From assembly GCA_963713545.1 (NCBI GenBank), contig CAVQME010000002.1, positions 124,001-188,000 on the forward strand: DNA of 64,000 nt, in the 5' to 3' direction. This document shows positions 1 to 8,850 of this stretch, piece by piece. Position 1 is the first letter of the stretch. The number at the start of each line of letters is the position of its first letter. Source of the DNA: CAVPLM01 sp963713545 (GTDB lineage Bacteria > Actinomycetota > Thermoleophilia > RBG-16-64-13). The notes below the pieces were generated by a model. That model had not been told where the DNA came from, did not search any database, and saw nothing but the letters and a program-made list of their open reading frames with translations. The translations under genes were made by a program, and so were the position numbers.

Positions 1-2
1 TG

Positions 3-338
3 CAAAAGCTTCTGGCCGAGCTGAGAGGAAGGGGCGACCGGGCCGCGCGATTCGTTTGTGTCCTCAGTCTGATCCTGCCTCCTCGGCCGGCAGAGCTGCG
101 CGCGCAGGCGGCCCCGGCGGTCTTCATGGCGGAGGGTCTGGTCGAGGGAACGATCACGGGCGCCCCTCGGGGCAGCGACGGGTTCGGCTACGATCCGGTT
201 TTCCAGCCTCTGGGGTGGTCGGAGACTCTTTCGGAAGCCGATCCCGCTCGCAAAGATGCGGTCTCGCATCGGGGGGCGGCCGCAAGGGCTCTGCTCGCGC
301 GTCTGAGGGAATTTGAGGTCTCGGTCCATGGAACTTGA
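3..338 (+). CDS. rdgB: RdgB/HAM1 non-canonical purine NTP pyrophosphatase, 3' part
   Basis: The gene enters from the left edge in frame from base 3; about 111 C-terminal codons are present and the start is missing. The enzyme hydrolyses dITP/XTP to the monophosphate and keeps inosine and xanthosine out of nucleic acids. Visible family motifs are FVCVLSL, GTITGAPRGSDGFGYDPVF (substrate loop) and, near the end, KDAVSHRGAA, the conserved SHR segment. The 3' end overlaps the next gene, whose ATG lies 11 bases before this stop ends, so the two are probably cotranscribed. Confidence 0.9.
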   Translation, partial: QKLLAELRGRGDRAARFVCVLSLILPPRPAELRAQAAPAVFMAEGLVEGTITGAPRGSDGFGYDPVFQPLGWSETLSEADPARKDAVSHRGAAARALLARLREFEVSVHGT

Positions 339-699
339 CGCATTCGCGGAGCTGGTCTCTGAGGCGCTGCAGTCGCTCCCAGAGGAGTTTCTCGACCGGC
401 TTGAGAACGTCCAGGTAGACATCGAAGAGTGGCCTACACGTGAAGACCTGGTGGCCGCGGGACTGTCGCCCAAGGCGAGATACTCATTGCTTGGCCTGTA
501 TCACGGAGTGCCCCTGACCGACAGGGGAGCCTTCTACATGGCGTTTCCGGACCGCATCTCGATCTACCAGAAACCCATCGAGGCCATGGTGCACGGCGAC
601 GAGGGCCGGATCAAGGAGCAGGTGCGGGAGACCGTCATCCATGAGGTCGCGCACTACTACGGGATCGATGACGACCGTCTAGACGAGCTGGGCTGGTGA
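328..699 (+). CDS. Small metallopeptidase-fold (zincin-like) protein, DUF1025 type
   Basis: The product has 123 residues. Near the C-terminus it carries HEVAHYYG followed by DDRLDELG, the zincin helix HExxH plus a downstream acidic stretch, as in the short 'metallopeptidase family protein' (DUF1025) group. No signal peptide or membrane segment is visible, so it should be cytoplasmic. I took ATG 328 as the start because the in-frame upstream TTG (313) lies deep inside rdgB. The overlap with rdgB suggests translational coupling. It converges with the XRE gene on the other strand. Substrates of this family are not established. Confidence 0.8.
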   Translation: MELDAFAELVSEALQSLPEEFLDRLENVQVDIEEWPTREDLVAAGLSPKARYSLLGLYHGVPLTDRGAFYMAFPDRISIYQKPIEAMVHGDEGRIKEQVRETVIHEVAHYYGIDDDRLDELGW

Positions 700-709
700 T
701 CGCCCCAGG

Positions 710-1087
710 CTAGTGCGATAGTCTGCGCGCAAACTCGAGAAGAAGCCGACGGTCCACGGGTCGCATGCGCCGGGCCAACTGGGTGAGTTCCCGCGTCTCG
801 GCGTCTTCCTCCGCGACTTCCTCCAAGCTGAGCTGCTCCGGCTGGAGGAAGGGATCCTCTTCGTCGAGGGCGGCATGATAGAGCAATTCCCGGGCCGGCA
901 CGCCGAGAGCATCGGCGATTGCCTCGATGACATCGGTGGTAGGGTTCTTGCGGCCCTTCTCGATATCGCCCAGGTAGCTCTTCGAGACCCCGGACTCGTC
1001 GGCGAGGGCCTGCAGCGTGAAATCTCTGTCCGCGCGTAAGCGACGGACCGTGACGCCTATGTAGTCGGCCAGACGCCTCTGTTTCAC
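710..1087 (-). CDS. XRE-family helix-turn-helix regulator
   Basis: This 125-residue protein has an N-terminal HTH_3/XRE domain (about residues 8-66). The helix-turn-helix is visible as FTLQALADESGVSKSYLGDIEKG, and the following NPTTDVIEAIADALGV is typical of the domain. The C-terminal half is acidic and then basic (RRMRPVDRRLLLEFARRL), probably for dimerisation or ligand response. The start is a GTG. It is divergent from larC, with about 110 bp between them, so it could regulate itself and larC; no operator is obvious to me. Confidence 0.82.
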   Translation of the reverse strand: MKQRRLADYIGVTVRRLRADRDFTLQALADESGVSKSYLGDIEKGRKNPTTDVIEAIADALGVPARELLYHAALDEEDPFLQPEQLSLEEVAEEDAETRELTQLARRMRPVDRRLLLEFARRLSH

Positions 1088-1195
1088 TGTCTCACATCGG
1101 GGTCCGAGGGTTGCCGGGGCTTACGCTCTGCAGTGTATGGGGTGGCATGCGAGAATGCAACCACCGCAAGTAACACTAGGCCAAAGGAGAGCGGG

Positions 1196-2470
1196 ATGAC
1201 GGCTGGCTCCCGTGATGATGTGCCAACGGAGAGGCAGACGGCGGTCGGAACGCCGACGGTGCTGTATCTCGATCCCTGGGCAGGTGTGTCCGGGGACATG
1301 CTGCTTGGGGCACTGCTGAACTGTGACGAGACCGGCCACCTCGAGATGGAGCTTCGCCAGGCTCTAACCGCTCTCGGCTTGGACGCGTCCGCGGTGGAGG
1401 TGGTGGACGACGTGGAGTGGGGCATCACATGCACCCGGATCCGGGTTCGGCCGGCGGCCGACGTCCCTCTCAGACATCTGGAGGACATGGAGCGCATCAT
1501 CGAGGGAGCATCGCTATCGGACTGGGTGCGCACTCGAAGCCTGGCGGCCCTCCGGCGTCTGGCGGCGGTGGAGGCTGAGGTCCATGGATGTTCGGCGGAA
1601 GAGATCCATTTCCACGAAGTGGGAGCTGTGGACACCCTGGTGGATGTGGTCGGGGCCTTTACTCTCGTGGAGGCGCTCCACATCGACAGTGTCGCGGTGG
1701 GCCCGATACCAGTGGGAGGCGGCACTGTCGAGATCGCACACGGGAGGATGGGCGTGCCGGCGCCGGCCACAGCCATTCTCCTGAAGGGCTACCCCATAGT
1801 GGGAGGCCCGGAGATGCGCGAGTTGACCACGCCCACGGGCGCCCTACTGGTGGGGCAGCTCGAAGCCACGCCCGGCGAGCTGCCCGCGCTGGATATCGCC
1901 AGGGTGGGGCATGGCGCCGGCAGTATGAAGCTGGAAGGCGGTCCCAATATCTTGCGGGTCCTGGTGGGACGCTCGTTGGAAAATCGCCCTGCGCCACGAT
2001 CCCGAGGGGACGAACAGGACGTGGTCGTCGAGTTGCAGACCAACGTCGACGATGCCTCGCCCGAGGTGGTCGGGCACGCGTGCCGGCTGCTCCGAGAGGC
2101 GGGAGCCCTGGACGTGTGGACTGTCGCCGCCCAGATGAAGAAGGACCGGCCCGGAGTGGTGCTCCACGCCCTCGTCCGTCCCGAGACCGAAGTCGAGGCC
2201 GTAGGGCTGCTTTTGGCCGAGACGGGCACGCTCGGAGTGCGGCGGCAGACGGTCTCCCGGTGGCTGGCCACACGGGGAACTGTGACGGTCCAGGTGGTCG
2301 GCAGCGACGTGAGGGTAAAATGGGGCCGGTGGCGGGACCGTCTCGTGAGTATCGCTCCGGAGTACGAGGACGCGGCCGCCGCGGCCGCCGCTGCCGGGCT
2401 ACCTTTAAAGACCGTCATGCAGCTGGCCACCGAGGCCGCGGCCCCGCGGCTTGCGGACAACCCGGAATAG
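1196..2470 (+). CDS. larC: Nickel-pincer cofactor biosynthesis protein LarC
   Basis: This 424-residue LarC homologue is the nickel insertase that completes the pyridinium-bisthiocarboxylate mononucleotide Ni cofactor of LarA-type racemases. The N-terminal signature YLDPWAGVSGDMLLGAL is clear, as is EEIHFHEVGAVDTLVDVVG with its metal-binding His/Glu residues. In Lactobacillus the gene is read through a programmed frameshift (larC1/larC2); here it is one continuous frame. ATG 1196 is preferred over the upstream ATG 1133 because AAAGGAGA lies just before it. No larA, larB or larE is in the window, so the partner enzyme must lie elsewhere. It overlaps a possible upstream start of lipA. Confidence 0.88.
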   Translation: MTAGSRDDVPTERQTAVGTPTVLYLDPWAGVSGDMLLGALLNCDETGHLEMELRQALTALGLDASAVEVVDDVEWGITCTRIRVRPAADVPLRHLEDMERIIEGASLSDWVRTRSLAALRRLAAVEAEVHGCSAEEIHFHEVGAVDTLVDVVGAFTLVEALHIDSVAVGPIPVGGGTVEIAHGRMGVPAPATAILLKGYPIVGGPEMRELTTPTGALLVGQLEATPGELPALDIARVGHGAGSMKLEGGPNILRVLVGRSLENRPAPRSRGDEQDVVVELQTNVDDASPEVVGHACRLLREAGALDVWTVAAQMKKDRPGVVLHALVRPETEVEAVGLLLAETGTLGVRRQTVSRWLATRGTVTVQVVGSDVRVKWGRWRDRLVSIAPEYEDAAAAAAAAGLPLKTVMQLATEAAAPRLADNPE

Positions 2471-2480
2471 CGACATCGGG

Positions 2481-3413
2481 ATGGTGCACCTGGTGGACGA
2501 CGCGACGCCACCCCAAGGCGCCCCCGACGGGCCGGGCCGGAAGCCGGCCTGGCTCAAGAAGCCACTGCCCGAAGCGAGCGCCCTTCGGAGAATGGAGACC
2601 TTGCTTCGCGACAGGCATCTGCACACCGTCTGCGAAAGTGCCCTCTGTCCCAACCTCGGCGAGTGTTTTACCGCCGGCACGGCGACGTTCCTCATCATGG
2701 GGGACGTCTGCACCCGTGACTGTGGTTTCTGTGGCGTCAGCACCGGCAACCCACCCGCGTTGGACCCCCTCGAGCCCGAGAATGTCGCGGACGCCGTCGT
2801 CCGCCTGGGACTGCGGCACGCCGTGATCACCTCTGTCACTCGCGACGATCTGGGAGATGGGGGGGCCCTACACTACGCGGCCACGATCCGAGCCATCCGC
2901 TCGACGGCCCCCGGCGTGAGCATCGAGGTACTCGTCCCCGATTTTCTCGGTAAAATGGACTGCCTCGATGTGGTGTTGGCCGAAGCGCCTGAGGTCTTCA
3001 ACCACAACGTCGAGACCGTCCCCCGCCTGTACTCCACTGTGCGGCCGCAGGCTGTGTTCGAGCGTTCTCTGGCGGTACTGAGACGGGCGGCCGAAATGCG
3101 GCGGACCGTCGTCAAGACCGGCTGGATGGCGGGGTTGGGAGAGACGCAGGAGGAAGTCGCGGACCTCCTGCGGAAGGTGGCGGAGTCCGGCGTGGACATG
3201 GTGACCATCGGGCAGTATCTGCGGCCGTCGGCCCGTCATCTTCCGGTGGTGGAGTACGTGCGGCTAGAGGTCTTCTCCAGGTATGAGGAGTGGGGCGAAG
3301 CTCTCGGCCTGAAGGTGTACGCAGCCCCGTTCGTGCGTAGCTCGTTCCAAGCCGGCGAGAGCTTCGCCCGGGTGAGCGCGGGTGGTGTCAAGAAGCGCCG
3401 GTGCGAGCAATGA
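2481..3413 (+). CDS. lipA: Lipoyl synthase (radical SAM)
   Basis: This 310-residue LipA inserts two sulfurs into octanoyl chains on lipoyl domains. The auxiliary-cluster motif CESALCPNLGEC, the radical-SAM motif CTRDCGFC and the C-terminal RSSF motif (usually RSSY), whose Ser ligates the auxiliary cluster, are all visible. HNVETVPRLY and TGWMAGLGE are also family-typical. I chose ATG 2481; an in-frame TTG at 2451 inside the end of larC would add ten residues. No lipB or lplA homologue is in the window. It runs in the same direction as larC with a short gap, so the two may share a transcript. Confidence 0.95.
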   Translation: MVHLVDDATPPQGAPDGPGRKPAWLKKPLPEASALRRMETLLRDRHLHTVCESALCPNLGECFTAGTATFLIMGDVCTRDCGFCGVSTGNPPALDPLEPENVADAVVRLGLRHAVITSVTRDDLGDGGALHYAATIRAIRSTAPGVSIEVLVPDFLGKMDCLDVVLAEAPEVFNHNVETVPRLYSTVRPQAVFERSLAVLRRAAEMRRTVVKTGWMAGLGETQEEVADLLRKVAESGVDMVTIGQYLRPSARHLPVVEYVRLEVFSRYEEWGEALGLKVYAAPFVRSSFQAGESFARVSAGGVKKRRCEQ

Positions 3414-3482
3414 CCGGCAAATCCTTGTATTCTGTTTCGGACGCCGAGCTACAATAGCCCGGGCCTACGGAGGACCATATCT

Positions 3483-4034
3483 ATGACGAGTGAGACTGCG
3501 GTTGAGACGCCGGTCGAGCCGGAGCTGGAGGAGCAGTTCAAGGAGCTTCTCGATCACTACAAGGGACAACCAGGGGCGCTGGTCCCCCTTCTGCAAGGGG
3601 CGCAGGCGATCTTCGGCTACCTGCCGGAAGACGTCATGGCCCGGGTGGCCGAAACGGCCGGCGAGCCCCTCAGCCAGGCACTGGGCGTGGCCACCTTCTA
3701 TTCGCAGTTCAGATTGCAGCCCCATGCCAAGAACACCATCCGCTGCTGCCACGGCACCGCGTGCCACGTGTCGGGCGCACCACTCATCTCGCGCGAGATA
3801 GAGAAGCACCTCGGCATCCATGCCGGTGAGAACACCCCGAACATGCTGTACACCATCGAAGAGGTGCACTGTGTCGGTGCCTGCGGTATGGCTCCCGTGG
3901 TCATGGTCAACGACCGGGCCCACGGCAAGCTCACCCCGGACAAGGCGGTAGAGGTCGTCAGGGCCTTCCAGGCGCAAGTAGAAGGGGATGACGGCGGGTC
4001 TCCTGCTGCGGATGCGCAGGAGAGTGAGGAGTGA
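3483..4034 (+). CDS. NuoE/HndA-like [2Fe-2S] subunit of an NAD(P)-linked oxidoreductase
   Basis: This 183-residue thioredoxin-fold ferredoxin resembles the 24-kDa subunit of complex I, HndA, and NAD-dependent formate dehydrogenases. The helical N-terminus ends in QAIFGYLPEDV and GVATFYSQF; the [2Fe-2S] ligands are CCHGTAC (about residues 97-102) and CVGACGMAP. The C-terminal tail is acidic. It starts the redox operon: a GGAGG site precedes ATG 3483, and TTGTAT (3425-3430) with TACAAT (3450-3455) could be a promoter, although the 19-base spacing is long. Its stop overlaps the next start (TGATG). It probably passes electrons between the NuoF-like flavoprotein and the cluster relay. Confidence 0.9.
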   Translation: MTSETAVETPVEPELEEQFKELLDHYKGQPGALVPLLQGAQAIFGYLPEDVMARVAETAGEPLSQALGVATFYSQFRLQPHAKNTIRCCHGTACHVSGAPLISREIEKHLGIHAGENTPNMLYTIEEVHCVGACGMAPVVMVNDRAHGKLTPDKAVEVVRAFQAQVEGDDGGSPAADAQESEE

Positions 4035-5920
4035 TGGCTCCCGGACGCGTGCTGGAACGACCGGCTCCCCGCAATCCCCGCCTGAGCATCCCCGAGGTCG
4101 ATGTGCGCATTTGCCTGGGCACAGGCGGAGTCGCCGCGGGCAGCCGCGAAGTACTGCAGGCTTTCGAGAAAGGCCTGGCCGGCTCCGATATCTACGCGGT
4201 AATACGCCCTCGTGAGGACGAGTGCGAGGGCCAGTGCGCCTCAGTCACGGGCACCGGTTGCCAGGGCCTGTGCGCCATGGACCCGCTGGTGGAGGTGATC
4301 GCGAGACGCAACGGTTCTTCCCATAAGGTGACTTACGGTCAGGTCACGCCCGCGATGGTGGACGAGATCATCGCCAAGCACATCATCGGCGGGGAGCCCA
4401 TCGAGAAGTGGCTGGTGCTGACTCAGGACGGCCCTACCGAGTTCGACTCCTTCTACGAGGCCCAAGAGAAGCTCGCCCTGCGGCATGTTGGGATCATCGA
4501 CCCCGAGGACATCGACGACTACCTTGAAGCGGACGGGTACCAGGCTCTCTACAAGGTCCTCTGCAGCATGTCTCCCGAAGAGGTGATCGATGAGATCAAG
4601 CGTTCGGGTCTGAGAGGACGGGGGGGAGCCGGTTTCCCCACCGGTCAGAAGTGGCAGTTCGCCGCGGGCTATCAGTCGCCGGACGGCGTCAAGTACTTCA
4701 TATGCAACGGTGATGAAGGCGACCCGGGCGCCTTCATGGACTGCTCGGTCCTCGAAGGCGATCCGCATGCCGTGTTCGAAGGGATGGCCATCGGTGCATA
4801 CGCTATCGGAGCTCCTATCGGCTATGTGTATGTTCGCGCCGAGTATCCCCTGGCTCTCAGACGCCTCAAGATCGCTATGAAAGTGGCAGAGGAACGTAAT
4901 CTCATCGGCGACAACATCATGGGCTCCGACTTCTCTTTCCACATCAAGATCAAAGAGGGCGCCGGCGCCTTCGTTTGTGGCGAAGAGACAGCGATGATGA
5001 TGTCCATCGAAGGCAATCGGGGTATGCCCCGCTTGCGCCCGCCGTTCCCGGCCGAGTCTGGCCTTTGGAAACGGCCCACCAACATCAACAACGTCGAGAC
5101 TCTCTCGGTAGTGCCCTGGATCATCCTGAACGGAGCCGACGCTTTCGCGGCGCGAGGCTACGAGAAGTCCAGGGGTACGAAAGTGTTCGCTCTGGCGGGC
5201 AAGGTCAATCGTACCGGCTTGGCAGAGGTCCCGATGGGCTTGACCCTGCGCGAGGTGATCTTCGGCATCGGCGGCGGGGTCAAGAACAACAAGGCCTTCA
5301 AAGCGGTGCAGATGGGCGGCCCCTCCGGCGGTTGTCTGCCTGAGTCGCTCCTGGATCTGCCCGTCGACTACGAAACCATCAACCAGACCGGTGCCATCGT
5401 CGGCTCCGGCGGCATGATCGTCATCGACGAAGACAACTGCATCGTCGACACCACCCGCTACTTCCTTCGCTTCACCCAGTCGGAGAGTTGCGGTAAATGC
5501 CCACCGTGCCGGATCGGTACGAAACGGATGCTCGACATCCTCGACAGGATCTGCGCGGGGGAGGGCACGCTGGCCGATCTCACCTTCCTGGAGGAGATGG
5601 CCCAGCAGGTGCGGGTAGGCTCGCTCTGCGGGCTGGGTACGACCGCCCCGAATCCGGTGCTCACCGCACTCAAGTACTTCCGGGAGGAGTTCGAGGAGCA
5701 CGTTATCGAGCACAAATGCCGGGCTGGGGCCTGCGAAGCCCTCACCGTGTATTCTATCGACCCCTCGACCTGCACCGGGTGCCGGGCCTGCTCGCGTGTC
5801 TGCCCGGTCCAGGCCATCACCGGAGAGCGCAAGGAAGTGCACGTTATCGATCAAGAGCTCTGCATCAAATGCGGGGCCTGTTACGACAAATGCCGATTCG
5901 ACGCTGTGAGGAGGTCGTGA
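4034..5920 (+). CDS. NuoF/HndC-like NAD(P)H-binding flavoprotein subunit
   Basis: The 628-residue product combines three parts. An N-terminal thioredoxin-like ferredoxin domain (about 20-120) is followed by the NuoF core, with RGRGGAGFPTG for FMN/NADH, CNGDEGDPGAF, GEETAMMMSIEGNRG and the [4Fe-4S] motif ESCGKCPPCRIG. A C-terminal 2[4Fe-4S] ferredoxin has CTGCRACSRVCP and CIKCGACYDKC. It should exchange electrons with NAD(P)H in the cytoplasm. Oddly, the first cluster loop reads CLGTGG where relatives have C-x4-C, so Gly32 replaces a usual ligand, while extra Cys residues occur in ECEGQCASVTGTGC. Start ATG 4034 overlaps the preceding stop. Membrane Nuo subunits are absent, so this is a soluble complex. 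Confidence 0.92.
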   Translation: MAPGRVLERPAPRNPRLSIPEVDVRICLGTGGVAAGSREVLQAFEKGLAGSDIYAVIRPREDECEGQCASVTGTGCQGLCAMDPLVEVIARRNGSSHKVTYGQVTPAMVDEIIAKHIIGGEPIEKWLVLTQDGPTEFDSFYEAQEKLALRHVGIIDPEDIDDYLEADGYQALYKVLCSMSPEEVIDEIKRSGLRGRGGAGFPTGQKWQFAAGYQSPDGVKYFICNGDEGDPGAFMDCSVLEGDPHAVFEGMAIGAYAIGAPIGYVYVRAEYPLALRRLKIAMKVAEERNLIGDNIMGSDFSFHIKIKEGAGAFVCGEETAMMMSIEGNRGMPRLRPPFPAESGLWKRPTNINNVETLSVVPWIILNGADAFAARGYEKSRGTKVFALAGKVNRTGLAEVPMGLTLREVIFGIGGGVKNNKAFKAVQMGGPSGGCLPESLLDLPVDYETINQTGAIVGSGGMIVIDEDNCIVDTTRYFLRFTQSESCGKCPPCRIGTKRMLDILDRICAGEGTLADLTFLEEMAQQVRVGSLCGLGTTAPNPVLTALKYFREEFEEHVIEHKCRAGACEALTVYSIDPSTCTGCRACSRVCPVQAITGERKEVHVIDQELCIKCGACYDKCRFDAVRRS

Positions 5921-8620
5921 TGTCCGCCGCCCCCGAGCCGACCGCTCCCCTACCGGTTACTCTCACTCTCAACGGGCGAGAGTTCCAGGCACTTCCTGGC
6001 AAGACGATCCTGGAGGTGGCGCGCGATGCCGGTGTCGACATCCCCACGCTCTGCCACGACCCCCGTCTCGAGCCTTACGGGGCCTGCCGCATGTGCCTCG
6101 TCGAGGTCGAGGGAGCCCGTGGCCCCATGGCTGCCTGCGGGACCACCGTCCGCGAGGGCATGGTCATCGCGACCCACAGCGAGAAGATCCTGAAGCTGCG
6201 CAAGTTCGTCCTAGAGCTCCTCCTCACCAACCACCCCCTCGATTGCCCGGTCTGCGAGGCCGCCGGCGACTGCCGTTTGCAGGACTACGCCTACGAGTAC
6301 CTGGTGGACATGGTCCCGTGGGGCTGGCGTGGGCCTCTGGCCGGCGATCCGGGAGACCATCCAAACGTGGCCCATTTCGGTGCCCGCTGCATCTTATGCG
6401 GGCGCTGCGTGCGCATCTGCCGCGAAGTCATGTCCATCGGGTGCTGGGGATATCTCAACCGGGGGTATGAGAGCGAAGTCGACACGCCTTACCGGCTGCC
6501 TCTGCAGCAGGTGGGTTGCGTCTCCTGCGGGCAATGCGTCAGCACCTGCCCGGTGGGGGCGGTCATCGGCCAGCGCACGCCGCAGGGTGCCCGCGAGTGG
6601 CAGACCACGAAGACCGTCACCACCTGCTCCTACTGCAGCAACGGCTGCCGCCTGGTGGTGCACAGCTATCGCGACAAGGTGGTGCGGGTCGCTTCCGAAA
6701 CGGAAAAGGGGCTCAATGGCGGCAACCTCTGCGTGAAAGGCCGCTTCGGGTTCGGATACGCGAACTCTCCGGACCGTCTCACGACCCCGCTTGTGCGGAA
6801 TGCTGCCGGGGAATTGGAAAAGGCGTCGTGGGAAGACGCTCTGGCCCGGATCGCCGCGAAGGCTAAGGCGGTACGCGCGGACAAAGGCGGCGAAGCCATC
6901 GGAGCCGTATGCGGCACTCATTGCACCAACGAAGCGGCGTATCTCCTGCAGAAGCTGGTGCGCGGCCTCCTGGGCTCGAACAACGTCGACTCGATCGACC
7001 ATGGCTGGCAGGCCGCTTCCGAGGAAGCCCTCACGGCCGCGTTCGGCGTGGCTCCTGCCACCAATTCGCGCAAGGATCTGGGAGCTGCGGATGCGATCTT
7101 GGTGCTTGGAGCCAACCTCACCGAATCGGATCCGGTGCTCGCCCTCGAAGTGATCAAAGCCATTCGCCAGGGCAAGCCGGTCATCGTCGTCGATCCTCGG
7201 ACCACTGAACTGGCCCGCCGTGCAAAGCATCATCTGGCCATCAAGCCCGGAACGGATCTGGCGGCGCTGCGAGGGATGCTACGCCACCTACTTGACCTGG
7301 GCCTCCAGGATGCTGGGTTCATCGCCGCGCGGACCCAGGACTTCTCCACCTTCCAGGCTTCGCTGGCAGGGGTCGATGTGGCTGCGGAAGCAGCGACATG
7401 CGGAGTGGACGCCGACGCTCTTCGGGCGGCGGCCGAGGCCTACGGCCAAGCCGCCGCGGCCGCCGTCCTGTATGGACCGGGGCTGACCCACGGCCCCAAA
7501 GGAGCGGCAACGGTCAGCGCGGTGGCCGACCTGGCCTTGCTCACAGGCAACGTTGGTCGTCCTGGTGCAGGTGTCATCCCGTTGCGCTCCGGTGCGAACT
7601 CGCAAGGCCTGCTCGACATGGGTGTCCGCCCCGACCGTCTGCCCGGAGGGGCGCTTCCGACCGACTCCGAGGCGCGGGCCAAGGTCGAGGCGGCCTGGGG
7701 TACCACTCTTCCCGCCGCAGGGCCCGGCCGAACTGTCGGCCAGATGCTCGCGGCGGCGGAAGCCGGTGAGCTTGCTCTCCTGTACGTCGTGGGCAACGAT
7801 CCGGCGCTCTCCGCCGCCGACGACGTGAGGACCGGCAACGCGCTGGCCAAGGTGGATTGCCTTATCTTGCAGGACAGCTTCCTCACCGAGACGGCCAAGT
7901 ACGCCGATGTGGTGTTGCCCTCCGTCGTCAGCACTGAGGACGAGGGCACGTTCACCAACGTGGAGCGTTTCGTCCAGCGGGTCCGGTCGGCCGCTCCGCC
8001 TTTGGGAGAGGCGCTTCCGGATTGGAGGATCATCCAACTCCTGGCGAACGCGCTCGGCGGTGACTGGGCCTATGCCGGCCCCGCCGATGTGATGCGAGAG
8101 ATCTCCGATGTGGTCTGGTGCTACAGGGGAATCGGCTATGAGCGCCTCGATGACGAGGGTCTGCAGCCGCCTTGCCCTGGGAGTGGACCATCCCGGCACC
8201 CCCATCTTGCACGTAACCGAGTTCAGCCGGGGTAGAGCCGCGTTCGCGCCGGTAGAGACCGGCGTCACGTTCACAGCCGTGGACGCAGACTATCCGCTCG
8301 TGTTGCTCACCGGTTGTGTGCTCGAGCACCACGGTACGGGTGTACGGTCGCGACGTTCGGCCGGTCTGACCAGCCTGGTCGATGAAGCCAGGCTGGAGAT
8401 CAACCCGGCGGACGCTTCGACCCTCGGCATCGCGGACGGCGACCGCGTCAAGGTGGTCGGCCGGACTGCGGCGGCGATCGAGCTCGCCGCTCGGGTCACG
8501 GGGCGCGTGCCCAAAGGCGCAGTGTTCCTTCCCGGCTTCTCCGCCACCGCACCGGCCGCGCGTCTCTTCGAGTGGGGGGCATCCGGCCCTCCAGCGGTCC
8601 GGGTAGAGCCGGTCGCTTAG
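5920..8620 (+). CDS. FdhA/NuoG-like molybdopterin oxidoreductase, apparent frameshift near 8180
   Basis: The N-terminal frame runs from ATG 5920 to a stop at 8235, but the family's C-terminal molybdopterin-dinucleotide domain continues in the +1 frame to 8620. Removing one G from the GGG at 8179-8181 joins CPG to VDHPGTPILH. Domains: [2Fe-2S] Cys45/56/59/73; His-Cys3 cluster His105-Cys109/112/118; two [4Fe-4S] sets, Cys157-167 and Cys200-210; MopB cluster Cys236/239/243/271; then the MopB core and C-terminal domain. Where formate dehydrogenases have Cys/Sec-His, this protein has Trp363-Gln364 (context NNVDSIDHGWQ), so formate chemistry is unlikely. It is coupled to the NuoF-like gene by TGATG overlap. 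It may be an error-containing intact gene or a recent pseudogene. Confidence 0.85.
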
Positions 8621-8781
8621 AACTCGTTTCAGAATGAAGCTCCGCCGCCAGGGACGGGCTGGGCACGCGCCAGAGAAGGACGCAGGGAGCGCGAATAGCA
8701 GCGCTATTTGCGGGACCGAGGACGCACTATCGTGCCGCCCAGGGTGCACTAGGCGCCCGCGGCTTCATTCTGAAACGAGTT
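8621..8781 (+). repeat. 161-bp long inverted-repeat (MITE-like) element
   Basis: A perfect 20-bp terminal inverted repeat is formed by 8621-8640 (AACTCGTTTC...) and 8762-8781 (...GAAACGAGTT). The interior is also largely self-complementary, with a centre at GCGAATAGC-AGC-GCTATTTGC (about 8691-8711), so one strand could fold into a long hairpin. TTAG directly precedes the left end (8617-8620, including the TAG stop of the FdhA-like gene) and recurs one base after the right end (8783-8786), possibly a target-site duplication. No ORF is inside. It may be a miniature transposable element; when transcribed it could also act as a terminator between the convergent genes. Confidence 0.7.
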
Positions 8782-8850
8782 GTTAGGCGCACAAGCGGGG
8801 CGCGAGGGGCCTGCCGCCCCTCGCGTTCCGAGAGGTCGTAGGGTGTTACT

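Noticed and set aside
4241..5854. 537-codon open frame on the minus strand
   Set aside because: It is antisense to the NuoF-like gene, has no ribosome site and reflects third-position GC bias.
7288..8274. 328-codon minus-strand open frame
   Set aside because: It is a shadow of the FdhA-like gene with no recognisable motif.
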